A stretch of DNA of 64,000 nt, taken from positions 212,672,308 through 212,736,307 of the forward strand of contig NC_090725.1 of NCBI RefSeq assembly GCF_036898095.1. The letters are read 5' to 3'. The first letter of the stretch is position 1, and each line of letters begins with the position of its first letter. The translations under genes and the position numbers were made by a program. The notes beneath the pieces are model-generated. The model searched no databases. It saw nothing but the letters and a program-made list of their open reading frames with translations, and was not told the origin of the DNA. Shown here one piece after another: positions 11,253-24,065 of the stretch. This stretch comes from Palaemon carinicauda. Taxonomy: Eukaryota; Arthropoda; Malacostraca; Decapoda; Palaemonidae.

Positions 11253-12190
11253 GTAAGTGCTGTGATTGTTTTATAACTTTTCTTTGTAAGCTTTCAAAAG
11301 ATGTTTGAGTGTATTATGAGTTTATTCAGAAGTTAGTCATGATGAAGTAACCAACTACTAAGTCTAGGATATAAGAAGTAAATAAGAGATAGTAAGAAAA
11401 ATCAGAAGTTTAAAGAATATTTTTATTGAAGAACATTTAAATTGCTCAATTACAACACAGAAGAATGAAACCATTCATTCTTTGATGACTGTAGTATGTT
11501 GTACCCAGAACCAGGCTCTTGGCCACTAGCAAAAAAAGAAAAGGAAATAAAATTTTCAAATTGCAGTAGTAACCTTAATACTTGAGTTATAGCATTCATT
11601 TTGATGATTTTTAAAATGTGATTTTCAAAACATTATAATTGACAACAGAATAATTAGAATTGGAATAAAACTTGTCTAGATTGGGTAAATTTTGAGTTCT
11701 GTGGTGGAAAAAAGGAAATAATGCTACATACATTGAATGCTACATACATTGACATGAATATCCACAAAGAAAAGTGTAAAATATAGGAAGGAGAATTATG
11801 TTGCATTTTTTTCTAAACGAAATCTGTTTTTTTAACAGGGTTTTAATTTTTTCAGTTTGAGGCAGAAAATCTTACGTAGGTCATGAAAGAAAATTTTCAG
11901 GAAATTAAACTTTGATCTTGAAATCAGAAATTGATAGAAAATAAAAGGATTTTCCTATCATTTGGAATCATGTTTGCTGTGGTTCAACTAAGGCTCAAAC
12001 ACTAGCATACTGTAGTTCGTAGTAATATTTTACAGTAAGGTGCCATTTTTCATTTTTAATAAGTACTGTATTTGAAATAAAAACTTTTTACGACGTTTTT
12101 ACGGCATCAAGGACTTCCATTGGTCATCTAGGGGATCATGACTTTGACAATGTCAGGGACATCCATCAGTCGCTAAAAAGTTAAGAATTC
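11253..12190. other. Intron sequence, nothing recognised
   Basis: AT-rich unique-looking intron sequence. No open frame, repeat or RNA gene identified. Confidence 0.5.
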
Positions 12191-12241
12191 TGTTATTATT
12201 ATTATCATTATTACTATTATTATTATTATTATTATTATTAC

Positions 12242-12283
<42 letters not shown>

Positions 12284-12285
12284 GG
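12191..12285. repeat. (ATT)n microsatellite, tail of the adjacent SINE
   Basis: An ATT trinucleotide run with a few C interruptions directly abuts the 3' end of the minus-strand SINE. It is best explained as the SINE tail. Confidence 0.9.
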
Positions 12286-12600
12286 CCGCTCATGAATGGT
12301 AGAGGCAAGGGACAGTGGCATTACCCTGGCAAGCAGGATAATGCCCTAAAGACGGACCATATATCATATGATCAGCACCCAAGATATCTCGCCACCCAAG
12401 CTAGGACCAGGGAGGGCTAAGTAATGGCTGCTGATGACTCAGTAGGTAGACCTATAGGCTCCCCTAAACCCCCATTCGTAGTTCACAAGGATGGTGAGGT
12501 TGCAGACACTAAAGGAACTAACGAGTTTGAGTGGGACTTGAACCCCTCTCTGGCAATCACCAGATAAGAGATGTTACTAATAAGGCCACAATAATTATGA
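12286..12600 (-). mobile_element. tRNA-derived SINE
   Basis: Read on the minus strand, the head near 12600 has an A-box-like word (gtggccttattagtaac) and, about 45 bp on, a clear B box (ggttcaagtcccactc). This is the internal RNA polymerase III promoter of a tRNA-derived SINE. The body runs to gagcggcctt and then into the ATT-type tail. I recall sequences like this as frequent in decapods; that is memory, not a search. The tRNA-like head does not make a convincing cloverleaf, so it is not a tRNA gene. Confidence 0.8.
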
Positions 12601-13005
12601 AGGTATGTATCCCTGGACTTATGACCCTGCCACAGGCACTCATCTTGTCTTTCTATGCCAACTTACTACCTAACCATAAAGAAATAATGAAGTAAAAGCA
12701 GCAACAGTTATGGACTGCTATGTGCAAGGAAAGGCAGTGTACAGTATTTGATTATTTAAAATTCTTTTTCTACCTCAATGCTGGTTTTAGATAACTAAAA
12801 CTTTTAGAACTTGGGTTAATATGAATGCTTTGGCAAAATACTATAAATTTAATCTGAAATGCAGTTTGTTCTATAAAGTATTTATTTTCAGCAAATTAAC
12901 TGCATAATTAATAAGTAGCTTTAAACCAAAAGAACTTGTTATAATTAATCTGTCAAGTAAATAGTTCTATAAGTATTAATAAACATATACTATACACTTT
13001 TTGTT
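12601..13005. other. Intron sequence, nothing recognised
   Basis: AT-rich spacer between the SINE and the next DIRS copy. No feature supported. Confidence 0.4.
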
Positions 13006-13205
13006 CCTGTGAAAAATACAAACCTTTCACTCTTTACTGGGGAGTATTATTTCAGTGAAGCTGAAAACACCCAATAAGCTTTTTTGTTAGGGTGTAACTA
13101 CCCACTGCTTGTTAGTGGGGGTGGGGGGTGGGGGTGGAATAGCAGGGTAGGTTAACCCTCCTGCTCACACCAGCACTAGCGACTAACCGTCACTTTTTAT
13201 TTTGA
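13006..13205. repeat. DIRS 5' terminal segment, copy 2 (inverted relative to the 3' palindrome)
   Basis: It begins aatacaaacctttcac and contains ttagggtgtaactaccc and ggttaaccctcctgctcaca. These are the reverse complements of words in the 3' palindrome loop at 23270-23370 of the same copy. An inverted relation between the two ends is the arrangement expected for DIRS elements. It marks the 5' limit of copy 2 (13.0-23.5 kb). Confidence 0.7.
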
Positions 13206-14068
13206 CACGGTAGAGTAAAGACGTAGCCTTTCTCTCCTGCCGGACCATTTTAACCAGTTACGGTTATATAGAACTGGGCTAATGCTTAATAAAATGTCCC
13301 TCCATGCAAGGAAGGTAGCAAGAGGCTTTTGGCCTCTACCTCAGCTGCTCACCCAATGCTAGCTCTGCTTCAGCGGGCGGGCAGGAGCAGTGGCTGACAA
13401 GAATTCCTTGGAATGGCTTGTCGGGTAACCTTTCAGGCTAAACCTAGAAACGAACTTCGGCTACGTTTCACAGGCAACACTTGATGTTGGCCTTCAACTT
13501 AAGCTTAGCTCTTTGACTGGAAGCAAAGAGTACTGCCTGGAGGTTCGCTCCTAGGTGTTAGATAATTTTCCACTCGAGGGAGAGATAACCTCCTTCAGTT
13601 GTTGAGCAACTTTCCCTTTTTGAGGGAGAGTTAACCTCCACCAAGTGTTTGAGGGAGAGTTTATCCACCAGCCACTGTCCAATCTCCCCGCTTGCAGGGA
13701 GAATTGGGGATTCCTCCAGCGGAACTTGGATTTGTCCTTGCTCTTTAGGGCTTATTGACGAATTCCTACAATTCATACTCTCTGCCGCCGTACCCTCAGG
13801 GATCTTTGCTGCAGATGGCAATGACTGCTGGCCGCTTGAGGCTGCCTCCTCTCCCATCGAGGAGCCTCGTAGGCCTTAACTCCCCCGGGTTATTGCAAGA
13901 GCTTTGTTAAGCCAAGCTTTTCTCTGCGCCTCATAGTTTCTAACTCTAACGAGTTCCCTTCCGAGGGAATGACATAAGGCTACTCGCCACCCTCCTTTTT
14001 AGGGTATAGGATGGGTAAGAGTAATAAAAGGACCTTAGTTTTGGAGCTCTTCTGCCTAACGTAGGTCT
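13206..14068 (+). other. DIRS copy 2, 5' region with short repeats
   Basis: No gag protein is recognisable. A loose minisatellite with gagggagag-ttaacctcc words lies at 13570-13680. The assignment to the 5' part of the DIRS relic is positional. Confidence 0.4.
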
Positions 14069-14310
14069 GCGAGACCCTTGCCTTGTGCGAGACCCTCGCC
14101 TTGTGCGAGACCCTCGCCTTGTGCGAGACCCTTGCCCTGTGCGAGACCCGTGCCTCGCCTTAGTACCTGAGGCGAGGGTTTGAGAGACCCTCGCATTAGT
14201 ACCTTAGGCGAGATTCTCGCCTTGTGCGAGACCCTTGCATTAGTACCTTAGGCGAGATTCTCGCCTTGTGCGAGACCCTTGTCCAGCCTTAGTACCTGAG
14301 GCGAGTACTT
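14069..14310. repeat. 18-bp minisatellite (gcgagaccctcgccttgt) and longer derived units
   Basis: Four 18-bp units run from 14069 to about 14140. They are followed by units of about 60-75 bp that add ttagtacctgaggcgag words, to about 14310. The same array resumes at about 16284 after an unrelated block, so the array was split by an insertion. Confidence 0.85.
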
Positions 14311-15505
14311 GATTTGGCGGGATGTAAACAAAAACAACCCCCACACCCTTGAATCTTACTTCTGACAATTGTCTCCGCAACACAAACTTTCCCCTGACGT
14401 TATCATAAACTGGACTCTTAGACTGAAGGGCAACAAAAACAAAACATGACCTTAAAACTATATTTCTCAAAACTTAAAACTAAATCAATAACCATCCACA
14501 TTCAAATTATCAACACTTAAAACTAATCGAAAACTCAACACAAAATAACATATATATAATAAACAAAAGCACCATTCATATAACCCGCAAAAACCCTAAC
14601 AGACTTAAAATTATCCCATACACCAAAACCAATACAGTATTTGTTTATGTGTGGACGTCTTTGTCCAAACAAGGGCCAACAGTCCTTCTACAGCCCAACC
14701 ACAGCTCTCTAGCTACCGTAACACGGACAAATGTTATTATATAATTGCATTAATCATCATCATCATCACAATCCTGATTATCAGTGATCCAAACGGAAAA
14801 TCCTTCAAACGGGCTGGGTCATTATGGCATCAAAATCAAGAAAATCGTTCAGTGCAATCAAATCGTAATCCTAATCGTAGTCCAGGTCATCAACGGTTGC
14901 GTAATCCAAGAGCAGTCTTAATACAATCTAATACAGACCAGGTCATCAACAATATATCCACTTTCCAAAAATTTAAGTCTCTCCAAAGGAGGAATCACGG
15001 CCTGCCAAAATAAAAAAGAAAAACACTTATGAACACTCCTAACTAACTGAACTATCGCACTATAATCAAAGATAAATAATAAATTGTTCCTATCATTCAC
15101 AATCACGACAAGCAAAGATAAACAAAACTGTACTTACTCAGAATATAAAAAAAAATCACTTCACAGCCGGCTTTCAAAGAACAAAAAAAACATAACCGAC
15201 TCCTGCTACAGTCAAATATCGAATGCTTTCCCCCAAGACATTCATCACCGCCCTATCCTAGCTAAAAAAATGTAAACAAACAACCTCAAATATACCGACA
15301 GTCTTTCCCACTACAAACAATCATTCGCTAACTACCCTTGTTCTTCGGCGCGCACCGCGGACACACGTACACACAAACACACATACTCTCTCGCGCACGC
15401 GCTATCTAACAAAACTAAAGCAAATGAAATTCTCTCTCTCTCTATTTGACAAAACTAAAACAAATAAACACACTTTCACTCTCTTGCGATTTGACAAAAC
15501 TTGAG
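14311..15505. other. Block interrupting the minisatellite; content unrecognised
   Basis: AC-rich sequence with no family I can name. A 120-codon frame at 14651-15013 has no recognisable domain. Its minisatellite neighbours on both sides (14.3 and 16.3 kb) show that the whole 14.31-16.28 kb block was inserted into, or expanded within, the DIRS 5' region. Confidence 0.4.
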
Positions 15506-15509
15506 TAAA

Positions 15510-16121
<612 letters not shown>

Positions 16122-16167
<46 letters not shown>

Positions 16168-16193
16168 ATGACAAAGCTAAAGCAAATAAAATG

Positions 16194-16236
<43 letters not shown>
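16122..16236. repeat. Two (CT)n tracts after the LINE tail
   Basis: CT runs at 16122-16166 and 16198-16236 are separated by about 30 bp of AT-rich sequence. Confidence 0.95.
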
Positions 16237-16240
<4 letters not shown>

Positions 16241-16283
16241 AAACAAAAAAAATCAATTAAAATAAATTAATCCTCCACATTGA

Positions 16284-16500
16284 GGGGAGGCTTTGCAAGA
16301 CCCTCGCATTAGTATCTTAGGCGAGATTCTTGCCTCGGGTGAGACCCTTGTCTTGCCTTAGTACTGCAAGACCCTCGCCTCATACGAGACCCTTGTCTCT
16401 TGCGAGACCAGCCTCATGCGAGACCCTCGTCTCGCCTTAATACCCATGGCAGGTTTGTGAGACCCTCGCCTCACCTTAGTAATCATGGCTGGTTTAGGAA
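16284..16500. repeat. Continuation of the gcgagaccctcgcc minisatellite
   Basis: The gagaccctcgc, ttagtacc and ggcgag words are the same as at 14.07-14.31 kb, here more diverged. Confidence 0.8.
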
Positions 16501-18590
16501 ACCCTCCTTGCCAGCGTTAGAGTAGAGTACGCTACTGGGTCTAGCCGTAAAGGCAAGATTTAATGCTGGCATTTTCAAATTCTCGTTTACCGATTCTCGC
16601 TGGCGTTCACGAGTGCCTTCCAGCGTTTTGCTAGTACAGTATCAGATGGCACACTGATTGTCTCTGGTTTTCACAATCGCTTGCCAGCATTTGTGGACGA
16701 TCGCCAATGTCTGCTGATTCTAACCACATTTGCTGGCAAGCCTATACGAAACTGCATAGTGTTGTGTTCTTTGCATTCTGGGACAACAAATCCTTTATGC
16801 AAGACTTCGCTTCTTCATGGGTAACTCTCATCCCTGAGAAGTTTTACACAACGATGTACGTTCGTTAAAACTATATACAGTAAAAGGCTAAAATGAACCC
16901 CTGTGGACCATGCACTCTCCCCAAGACAAAACCTTAGTATTATTGCTGCAAATACGGTTTACTACTAATGGCTGGAGTCAGCCGCATGCGTCAGTGTGCC
17001 CTTGGACTCAACGAATTCTCATTAGACGCAGAGTTTATTGAAACATAATCCTTCTGGGTTATATTCTTGGGCTTTGTTGCTCGATGGAATGGAGAGCTCT
17101 TTGGAGCACTCGCAAAACGGGCGTGTGATATACAGTACCCTTACAACGTTATTATTTCAAGCCTTTGGTCCCAAGGGAACGGTATTAGCTTCAACTTATG
17201 TTTATGAACGATAGCAAACCCCGCCCACAAGTCTGCCAGACAAACGTCAGCTTCTCGTTATTTTTACGAACGTTAACAAGCCCCTCCCACAAGGCAGCCA
17301 GACAAACTTTGTCAGCATCTCATTATGTTTATGAACGATAGCAAGCCCCGCTTACAAGATGGGCAGGCAAACCGATGTAGGTATGGATCGCTAGACTAGC
17401 TGTATGTTTTGTTTTCAAGGGGGCATGCGCTCACATCTTAAAAAATTCCTTGGGCAATAATGTTGCGATTCGTCACACATACTTTATTCCTGCAAGCGGG
17501 CTCAGACTCGTCAAATGTTTACCTAGAGGCAAAGAAGTTACGCATGTGCAACTGCAGACGGACATGCACATATGCGAACAAGACATTTTTCTGCCGACAA
17601 GGACTATTGACAATCTTACAATTAGAACTCCGTTCTAATAAATCATTAGTGTTGATGGCTATATTCCTTACGGGAAACCATTTATGCATTACTGTTCTTC
17701 CTTCCCATAACCTGACATACTGGATATGCAATCTACCTTCATCCCAGGCAATTCCTTCCTAACTTCTGATCGAAGGTCCAAGTTTTTAAAAAATACTGAG
17801 ACTAAAAACTTCACATAAGCGAATCTGTTTCCTGGAACGGAATATTCGAAACTCATACTAGTTTTGCCGATCGAGATGAAGAAATAAAAATGTCTTTGTT
17901 ATTCATAGGAAGGAGGAGGTCTCGCTTACGAACGTTTATCAACGTTCTCCAACTGAGTTCTGGACACAACTAATAGTTTGTTCTATGCCCGTATGTTTGT
18001 CCACCTCTCTGGTCTGTGTTACTGGTCTGTAGATGAATATGCATACAGTTCCTTACCTGTTCAACAATAGATTGAAGATACGTCTAAATTTTACCTTTCG
18101 GGAGTAGTTGTGTGCGATCGGTCGTCACCAATCGGTCTCTAGCCTGAAAGTGATCACTAAAGAGATACACTGTAATAGCATCTTCCTCTAAGGCCTCCAA
18201 GGGGTACTGGCTACCCTGGTTTACCAGTTTGTAACATACTTAGTAGGCCAACTCCCATTGGATTGGTGGCAGTTGGAGGACAAGATTCTCCCCCCCTTCA
18301 TAGCAGGTGCGTGCAACTGGTTGAGTGTCTTGACATCAACTCAAGATGTTACTTGCTACGCAGTCGCTAGACCCCTCTGGAGGAACCGAGGATGGTTGAT
18401 TTTTCGCTTGAGGGTCAAGGTCGCTTCTTCAACTCAATGGAACTTGCTAACCCATAAGGGGGTACAACAGGCACAATCCTGGGGTATTGTTGACCACCCT
18501 ACTGGGTATTGGTTGACCAGGTAGTCCAGAGGCCTTCCCATTTTCTGATGATCAGGTGTGGTGATTTTTTCCTCACGGGTACAACCTGTC
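16501..18590 (+). mobile_element. DIRS copy 2, decayed gag region
   Basis: No intact frame. The words ctgtttcctggaacggaat, ttgccgatcgagatgaag and ggcagttggaggaca, at 17.8-18.3 kb, are shared in order with 61.0-61.5 kb of the last DIRS copy. This shows a common non-coding or gag-derived segment between the termini and pol. A 65-bp tandem repeat is embedded at 17195-17375. Confidence 0.6.
17195..17375. repeat. 65-bp tandem repeat, about 2.8 copies
   Basis: Units beginning ttatgtttatgaacgatagc occur at about 17195, 17259 (diverged) and 17324, each containing ccacaagnnngccagacaaac. Confidence 0.75.
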
Positions 18591-18599
18591 TCTGCAGTC

Positions 18600-19850
18600 T
18601 TAATAGCCATTTATGAATGAATGCCTCCTACTGTAGGAGTGCATAATGCTACCCAGGTTGCTATGAGAGACAGGTCGTACGAAAATACTCTGCTCCATCC
18701 TTCTCGAGCATGAATACAGGCTAGTTTCTCAAGGAAATCTTGTGCTGTGTTGCGCACCCATTCACCAAGAACACACTCCTCACAATCGTATACAGGTAGC
18801 AATTTCCAGTAAGAAAGCTAGGAAAGGCTCGCTTTTACAGCTCTCACCTTGTGAGCACACGCAGAATGGTTCCGGACCACCTGCACCTGCTTACAGAGGC
18901 ACCATGAGAGCTTCCTCCCCCTTCCCGAGCTACTCGGATAACCACACATGAATATTTTCCACCAAGCGATACTATTGCTACATCTTAACACCTGGAGGTT
19001 ATTCAGCAACTACTCACAGAGAGACGCTTTTCAAAGCCAGTTGCTAGGTGCATGGCAAGATACCTCTGGGAGCCGTCGTCTGCAGTATATCAGGCGAAGT
19101 GGTCCATTTTCCGTGGTGGGTGTCATGGACGGGGTCTCTCTCCACTCAGGGCCTGTATTCGAGCAGTAGCAGAGTTTTTACTGTACCTCAAGGGTTAATA
19201 AACTCCACTTAGTGTCGATGGTGAAAGGCTTTCGTTCAGCCTTGAACATTGTTTTTGAACTGAATCGAGTTAACATTTCCGCCTTGATAGAATTGTCTCT
19301 CCTCATACGGAACTTCGAGCGTTCCTTCCCTCAGTCAGAAGTTAGACCAAGTCCTTGGAATGTTGTCAGGGTCTTACGTTCACAGAAAGGAGCTCCTTAT
19401 GAGCCTTTACATCAAACCTTGGATAAGAACTTGACCTTTAAAAAGGTTTTCCTTTGGCCCTGACCTCTGCAGGTAGTCAGCGAGCTACAGGATTTTTCAT
19501 ACGACATTGCCCATTCAAGGGAATGCCTGACAAGTCACACTCTGTTTAGTCCCTGATTTTGTGGCAAAGATGCAGAATCCGTCCTTCGCAAATCCTAGAT
19601 TCAGGCCCTTTCGGATTGGGAGTATCTGATCGCTAACAGACGATACTGATCAACTGTTACTATGTCCGGTAAGGACAATGAGGTTATATCTCATAAGGAC
19701 GAGATGAGCTCGACACCAGATCAACAAGCTGTTCGTCAGCACGGGGAAGACCAAGAGGAGAATCATGAAGAACTCGATCTCCTTTTGGATCAGGCGAGTA
19801 ATAGAAAGGGCACGAGCCTCAGACACCTCGGCGTCAGGTAGATGTCCCCG
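18600..19850 (+). pseudogene. DIRS copy 2 tyrosine recombinase relic
   Basis: Stop-ridden remains of the region after RNase H and of the tyrosine recombinase. Translated words in several frames match the recombinase at 54.6-55.3 kb: SSAVYQAKWS (about 19080), then RIVSPHTELRAFLPS and the block around KGAPYEPLHQ (about 19390), then the DIAHSR-type word at about 19500. Reverse transcriptase and RNase H cannot be found between the gag-like part and this point, so an internal deletion is likely. Confidence 0.75.
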
Positions 19851-20254
19851 TGCTCATGATGTCAGGGGAGTAAATATTTCCCTGGCATTCTGAAAGAATT
19901 TTTTTGTTCAGCAGGTACCTCAAGCAGGCAGGTGGAAATGTCAAACAATGTTTGCCTCCCGCTACCTGCAAGACATAACCCACAGGAGCCTAGGAACATT
20001 CTCAGAAGGTCCTGTGGTGGATACTCATAACGTGATCTAAACCCCTCAGCTCCCTTGTGGAACAAGTATCAGAGGTTCTAGGGTGGAGGACACACACGAA
20101 ATAAGTCTTAAGATGAATGTAGTAGTGACTGGCCACTTCATACTTCATCTTCCACTCTTTTGGAGTGCAGCATTCGGGGGATTCTGCACAGCTGACCTCA
20201 TTGCTCTGTGGGTGAGTATCACTCTCTTTGAACAATTGCATATACATGTATATA
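19851..20254 (+). mobile_element. DIRS copy 2, 3' tail (part 1)
   Basis: The family tail words are present: caagacataacccacagga, cctgtggtggatactcat and ggaacaagtatcagaggtt. It is interrupted by the Tigger element at 20255 and resumes at 22878. Confidence 0.75.
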
Positions 20255-22875
20255 CAGTGATACCTCTACATACGATCTTAATTCGTTCCAGAAACTACTT
20301 CGTATGTTAAAACGATCGTATGTTGGAGCAAATATTCCCATAAGAATACATGGTAATTGATTTAATTCGTTCCTCAGCCTAAAAACCCATAATAAATCCC
20401 TAATAAATGGCTACACATAATTACACAATACATTAATACAATGTCTGTATAATAAATACATATTACAAACCAAAAAAAAAGAGTAATAATAATGAAATAA
20501 TAAATAAAAAACGGGTTGTAATGTAACACTTTACCTTAGCGACAGGCCAGCGCAGGTGTAGGGACTTCTATGCAGGAGGAGACGGAAGATCAGCGAGGAG
20601 GTAGGGACGTTGACTTTGTACGATAACGTGTACGATAACTTACACTAACTTACACTACTACGTGAACTTTAACTTAACTTAGCTTATTTTTTTTTTCATT
20701 TTTATAATTTTATATTTTTTTTTACATTTTTCTTATCTTATTTTTAATTTTCATCACTTTCACTCAATTCGGTCTTCCTTTTCTTTGCTTCACTTTCTTT
20801 CTTTTCATCATGATCACTAGACCGTTTTAGTAGAGATTTTAAAAAAAAACTATCGTGGGAAAGTTGCTTTGTACGGCTTTTAAGGATTTTTCTAAAATGC
20901 GTTAAGCAAACATCATCGAACTGCGCAACAACACGGCAAACCTGAAGTTCCTGTGGGTGATGCTTGTCGATGAAATCAACAACGTGTTGATGATATGCCA
21001 ACATCTGTTTTATTTCCGCCGTACCTAAGATTTCGCCTACCTCCTCGATCTCCTCCGACTCACTCAACTGCGCTTGGAACTCATCATGCTGCATGGCTTG
21101 CAACTCCTTGAGTTCCTCGGTGGTGAGCTCTTCATGATGCTCATCGACGAGTTCGGTGATGTCATCTTCATCTACCTCCAGACCCATGGACTTGCCAAGG
21201 GATACAATCTCTTCGACGTCTTCCTCGGCGGCAAACACAGGTTCATTCTCGGGGCCAAAACCTTCGAAATCTCTGGGAGCAACAGCATCAGGCCAAAGCT
21301 TCTTCCAAGTGGAATTCAGGGTCCCACAAGTTATTCCCTCCCAAGCCTGATCAATGATCTTTTAGCAGTGCAGGATATTGAAGTGGCTCCTCCAAAATTC
21401 ACGCAAAGTTAAGTTGGTGCTTTGCGTGACATTAAAGCACTGCTTAAATAAGTGCTTGGTGTACAGCGTCTTAAAATTAGAGATGACTTGCTGGTCCATG
21501 GGCTGGAGGATAGGGGTGGTATTCGGTGGAAGATACAATACCTTGATGAATTTGTATTCGTCGATGATATCATCTTCGAGTCCGGGGGGTGAGCGGGTGC
21601 ATTGTCCAAACAAAGCAAGCACTTCAAAGGCAAATTCCTCTCCTGAAGATACTTCTTGACAGCAGGGCCGAAAACTACGCTTACCCATTCCACAAAGATA
21701 TGCTTAGTAACCCAAGCTTTAGAATTAGAATGCCATAGAACATGTAGCAGGTCTTTATTAATTCTATGTGCTTTAAATGCCCTAGGGTTTTCGGACTGGT
21801 AAACTAACAGAGGCTTAATTTTGCAGTCCCCGCTGCCGTTGGCACAAAGCGCAAAAGTCAATCGATCCTTCATTGGCTTATGTCCAGGCATTTTCTTCTC
21901 TTCAGCGGTAATGTACGTTCGACTAGGCGTCTTTTTCCAAAACAGACCGGTTTCATCACAGTTGAAAACCTGCTGCTCTACGTAACCTTCCTCCGCCACG
22001 ATGCTTTCGAACTTTTTAACAAAGTCTTTAGCAGCCTTAGTGTCCGAACTCGAAGCTTCTCCATGACGAACAACTGAATGAATCCCGGTCCGTTTCCTAA
22101 ATTTCTCGAACCAACCTCAAGACGCCTTGAATTCCTCCGTCGTAGGATCGGCTGAACTCTCCCCCGCGTCACCCCGAGAGCGCGCCGCCTTCAAGTCACT
22201 GTAGATAGCGCTGGCCTTCTCACAAATGATCGTTTCCTTGATCGTATCGGCAACAATCTCCTTGTCTTTGATCCATATTAACAAAAGTCGTTCCATCTCT
22301 TCAAGGGTAGGGCTATGACATTTAGAAATAATCGTGATCCCCTTCGAAGGTTTCACTGATTTAATGGCTGACTTCTGTTTTATGATCGTCGAGATCGTCG
22401 ACATATTCCGGCCATATTGTTTAGCCAGATCGCTAACACGTACACCTCGCTTATGCTTTTCTATGATTTCCTGCTTTAATTCTAATGAAAGCATAGACTT
22501 CCTCTTTTTCTCACCACTGCTACTACTTCCTGACCCGAAACTAAGCTTTTTAGGACCCATGATTACGGAACACAGAAAACAACACGTGAAAAGGCAAGAT
22601 AAAAAATTGTTAAAACTGAGCGAATAGAGGACAACCACACGATGCGCACGCGATGAGAGGACTGATCAAGGTGACGCTCGATTGGCGTCCCTCCGATGTG
22701 CTGCCGTCTAGCGGCGTCAACAACAAACTACAGTACGCTGCACGCTTTCGAGAAAATTCCACGGGTAAGCTTATTGTTTACGTCGTATGTTGGAGCAACA
22801 CTTTGTATGTTGAGACAGAAATTTGGTCGAATTTTACTTCGTATGTTGGGACAATCGTATGTAGCGGTTCCACTG
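20255..22875 (-). mobile_element. Tigger/pogo DNA transposon, nearly full length
   Basis: Terminal inverted repeats start cagtgatacctctacatacg on the left. On the right the reverse complement reads cagtggaaccgctacatacg. Both are bordered by TA (20253-20254, 22876-22877). Subterminal tacgatc/gtatgttggagcaa words also mirror each other. Length is about 2.6 kb. It carries one transposase frame on the minus strand. It is inserted in the 3' tail of DIRS copy 2 and is younger than that copy. Confidence 0.9.
20744..22560 (-). pseudogene. Tigger-type transposase (CENP-B/Jerky family), recently inactivated
   Basis: It catalyses cut-and-paste transposition and acts in the nucleus on its own terminal repeats. 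The start is taken as the Met at 22560 (MGPKKLSFG). The order is: a CENP-B-type helix-turn-helix (LSLELKQEIIEKHKRG, VSDLAKQYGRNMSTIST), a second DNA-binding half, and the DDE core with NCDETGLFW, CLDNAPAH and LQPMDQQVI supplying the three acidic residues. An acidic and then Lys-rich C-terminus follows. Three lesions are visible: TGA at 22117-22119 replacing a conserved Trp position, a frameshift near 21590 just after the second catalytic Asp, and TAA at 21362-21364. Few defects imply recent activity. Confidence 0.88.
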
Positions 22876-22877
22876 TA

Positions 22878-23164
22878 TGTGTTTTGTCCACATCCTCCTT
22901 TCAGGGGGAGGTGGGAAGAACTATACATTAGTAGAGGGTATGGTTGAATGGCTATGATGTATGTTCCAATAGATTAATTCCTTATTCTCCAGTAATGACT
23001 GCCCAGGCTGTTATCCTACGAGGATAACGTGCTGCAGGATCCCTCAAGGTATCCCTATACAGATGCCATCCCGGGATAGTTGCTAGCCAGTTGTTTCGGA
23101 CTTCCACCCACCTAAAGGTGAATCTCCACAGTAAAGATTGGAAGTTTTGTAATTTGCACCAGAA
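22878..23164 (+). mobile_element. DIRS copy 2, 3' tail (part 2)
   Basis: It resumes after the Tigger insertion. The words gcccaggctgtta, gctagccagttg and gacttccacccacctaa are shared with 43.15-43.27 kb and, more weakly, with 49.15-49.21 kb. Confidence 0.7.
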
Positions 23165-23482
23165 CAAATGACAAATTTGGAAGTAATTTCTATTTTTCCT
23201 AGTAATACAAACCTGGAGCTCTTAACACATACTGACCCGCCAGCACCAACCCCCTTCAAGTCCTGCCGCAATTACAAAAGTGATGGTTAGTCGTTAGTGC
23301 TGGTGTGAGCAGGAGGGTTAACCTCTCTCCTTCCCTCCGCTAACTAGCGGTGGGTAGTTACACCCTGACAAAAAAGCTTATCGTCCGATTTCAGCTTCGT
23401 CGAAATAATACTACACAGTAAAGGGCTCCAGGTTTGTATTGCTGGGAAAAATACAAATTATTTCCAAATGTGTCATTTTTAT
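23165..23482. repeat. DIRS copy 2 terminal palindrome
   Basis: The left arm at 23165-23225 (tgacaaatttggaagtaatt, then atacaaacctggagctct) is inverted at 23423-23479. The loop is about 200 bp and contains cgctaactagcgg and gggtagttacaccctgac. This is the 3' limit of copy 2. Confidence 0.88.
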
Positions 23483-23564
23483 TTGCTTACCGAGTAATAA
23501 AATATATGTACACATTATGATCATCAAGGGTCTTAAGTATATAAAACTAAAAAGCCTTTTGTTC

Positions 23565-24065
23565 TGGTACAAATACAAACCTTTGTCCTTAACATAGGAG
23601 AGATAATAGCGAAGCTGGAATACACAGCAATTAAAAATTTTTAAAGAGGTGTAAAGAAGTGATCGGTACGTAGTTACCGACTGGGAGTGGGGAATCCCTG
23701 TCCCCCTGCTTGCTCACTGAGTATTCACTTTGATAGTAGCTGTTATTAAGGACAGACATTTTTGCTAGCTGGAATATTGGCAAAGTTTGTAATTGCTTTC
23801 TTTTTCTTCTCCAGCATGTTATCAACTTTATATCTTCATTGGGGATGCCTGTGGAAATGCGGAAATGTCTAGGGGTGTCGGACAGTAAATGCATCACCTT
23901 TATGTCCTTTATGAGGACAAATCCTCACCTTTTGCACCCTCTTAATGAGAGAATGCCTTGATAAAGTCATTGAGCTTCAGCACGGCATATCATTAATGTA
24001 TTGAAACTTGGTGACGGGCAAGAGGGGTCTTGAACTTGGGGAAATTGATCCCCCAGTTTGAATCT
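23565..24065 (+). mobile_element. DIRS copy 3, 5' terminus and start of gag
   Basis: It opens with aaatacaaacctttg and tagcgaagctg, like the 5' ends at 13.0, 58.5 and 59.4 kb. Around 23845 a decayed gag start reads MRKCLGVSDSKCITFMSFM and continues RTNPHLLHP. It aligns with the Cys/His-rich gag N-terminus at 59.67 and 50.18 kb (CPGP...C...DPH..C..C). The frame stops near 23960. The I-group LINE interrupts it at about 24.1-24.2 kb. Confidence 0.6.

Noticed and set aside
12480..12600. A tRNA gene suggested by the B-box-like word
   Set aside because: The A and B boxes belong to a SINE head; no acceptor-stem pairing or cloverleaf could be made, and the sequence continues into a SINE body and tail.
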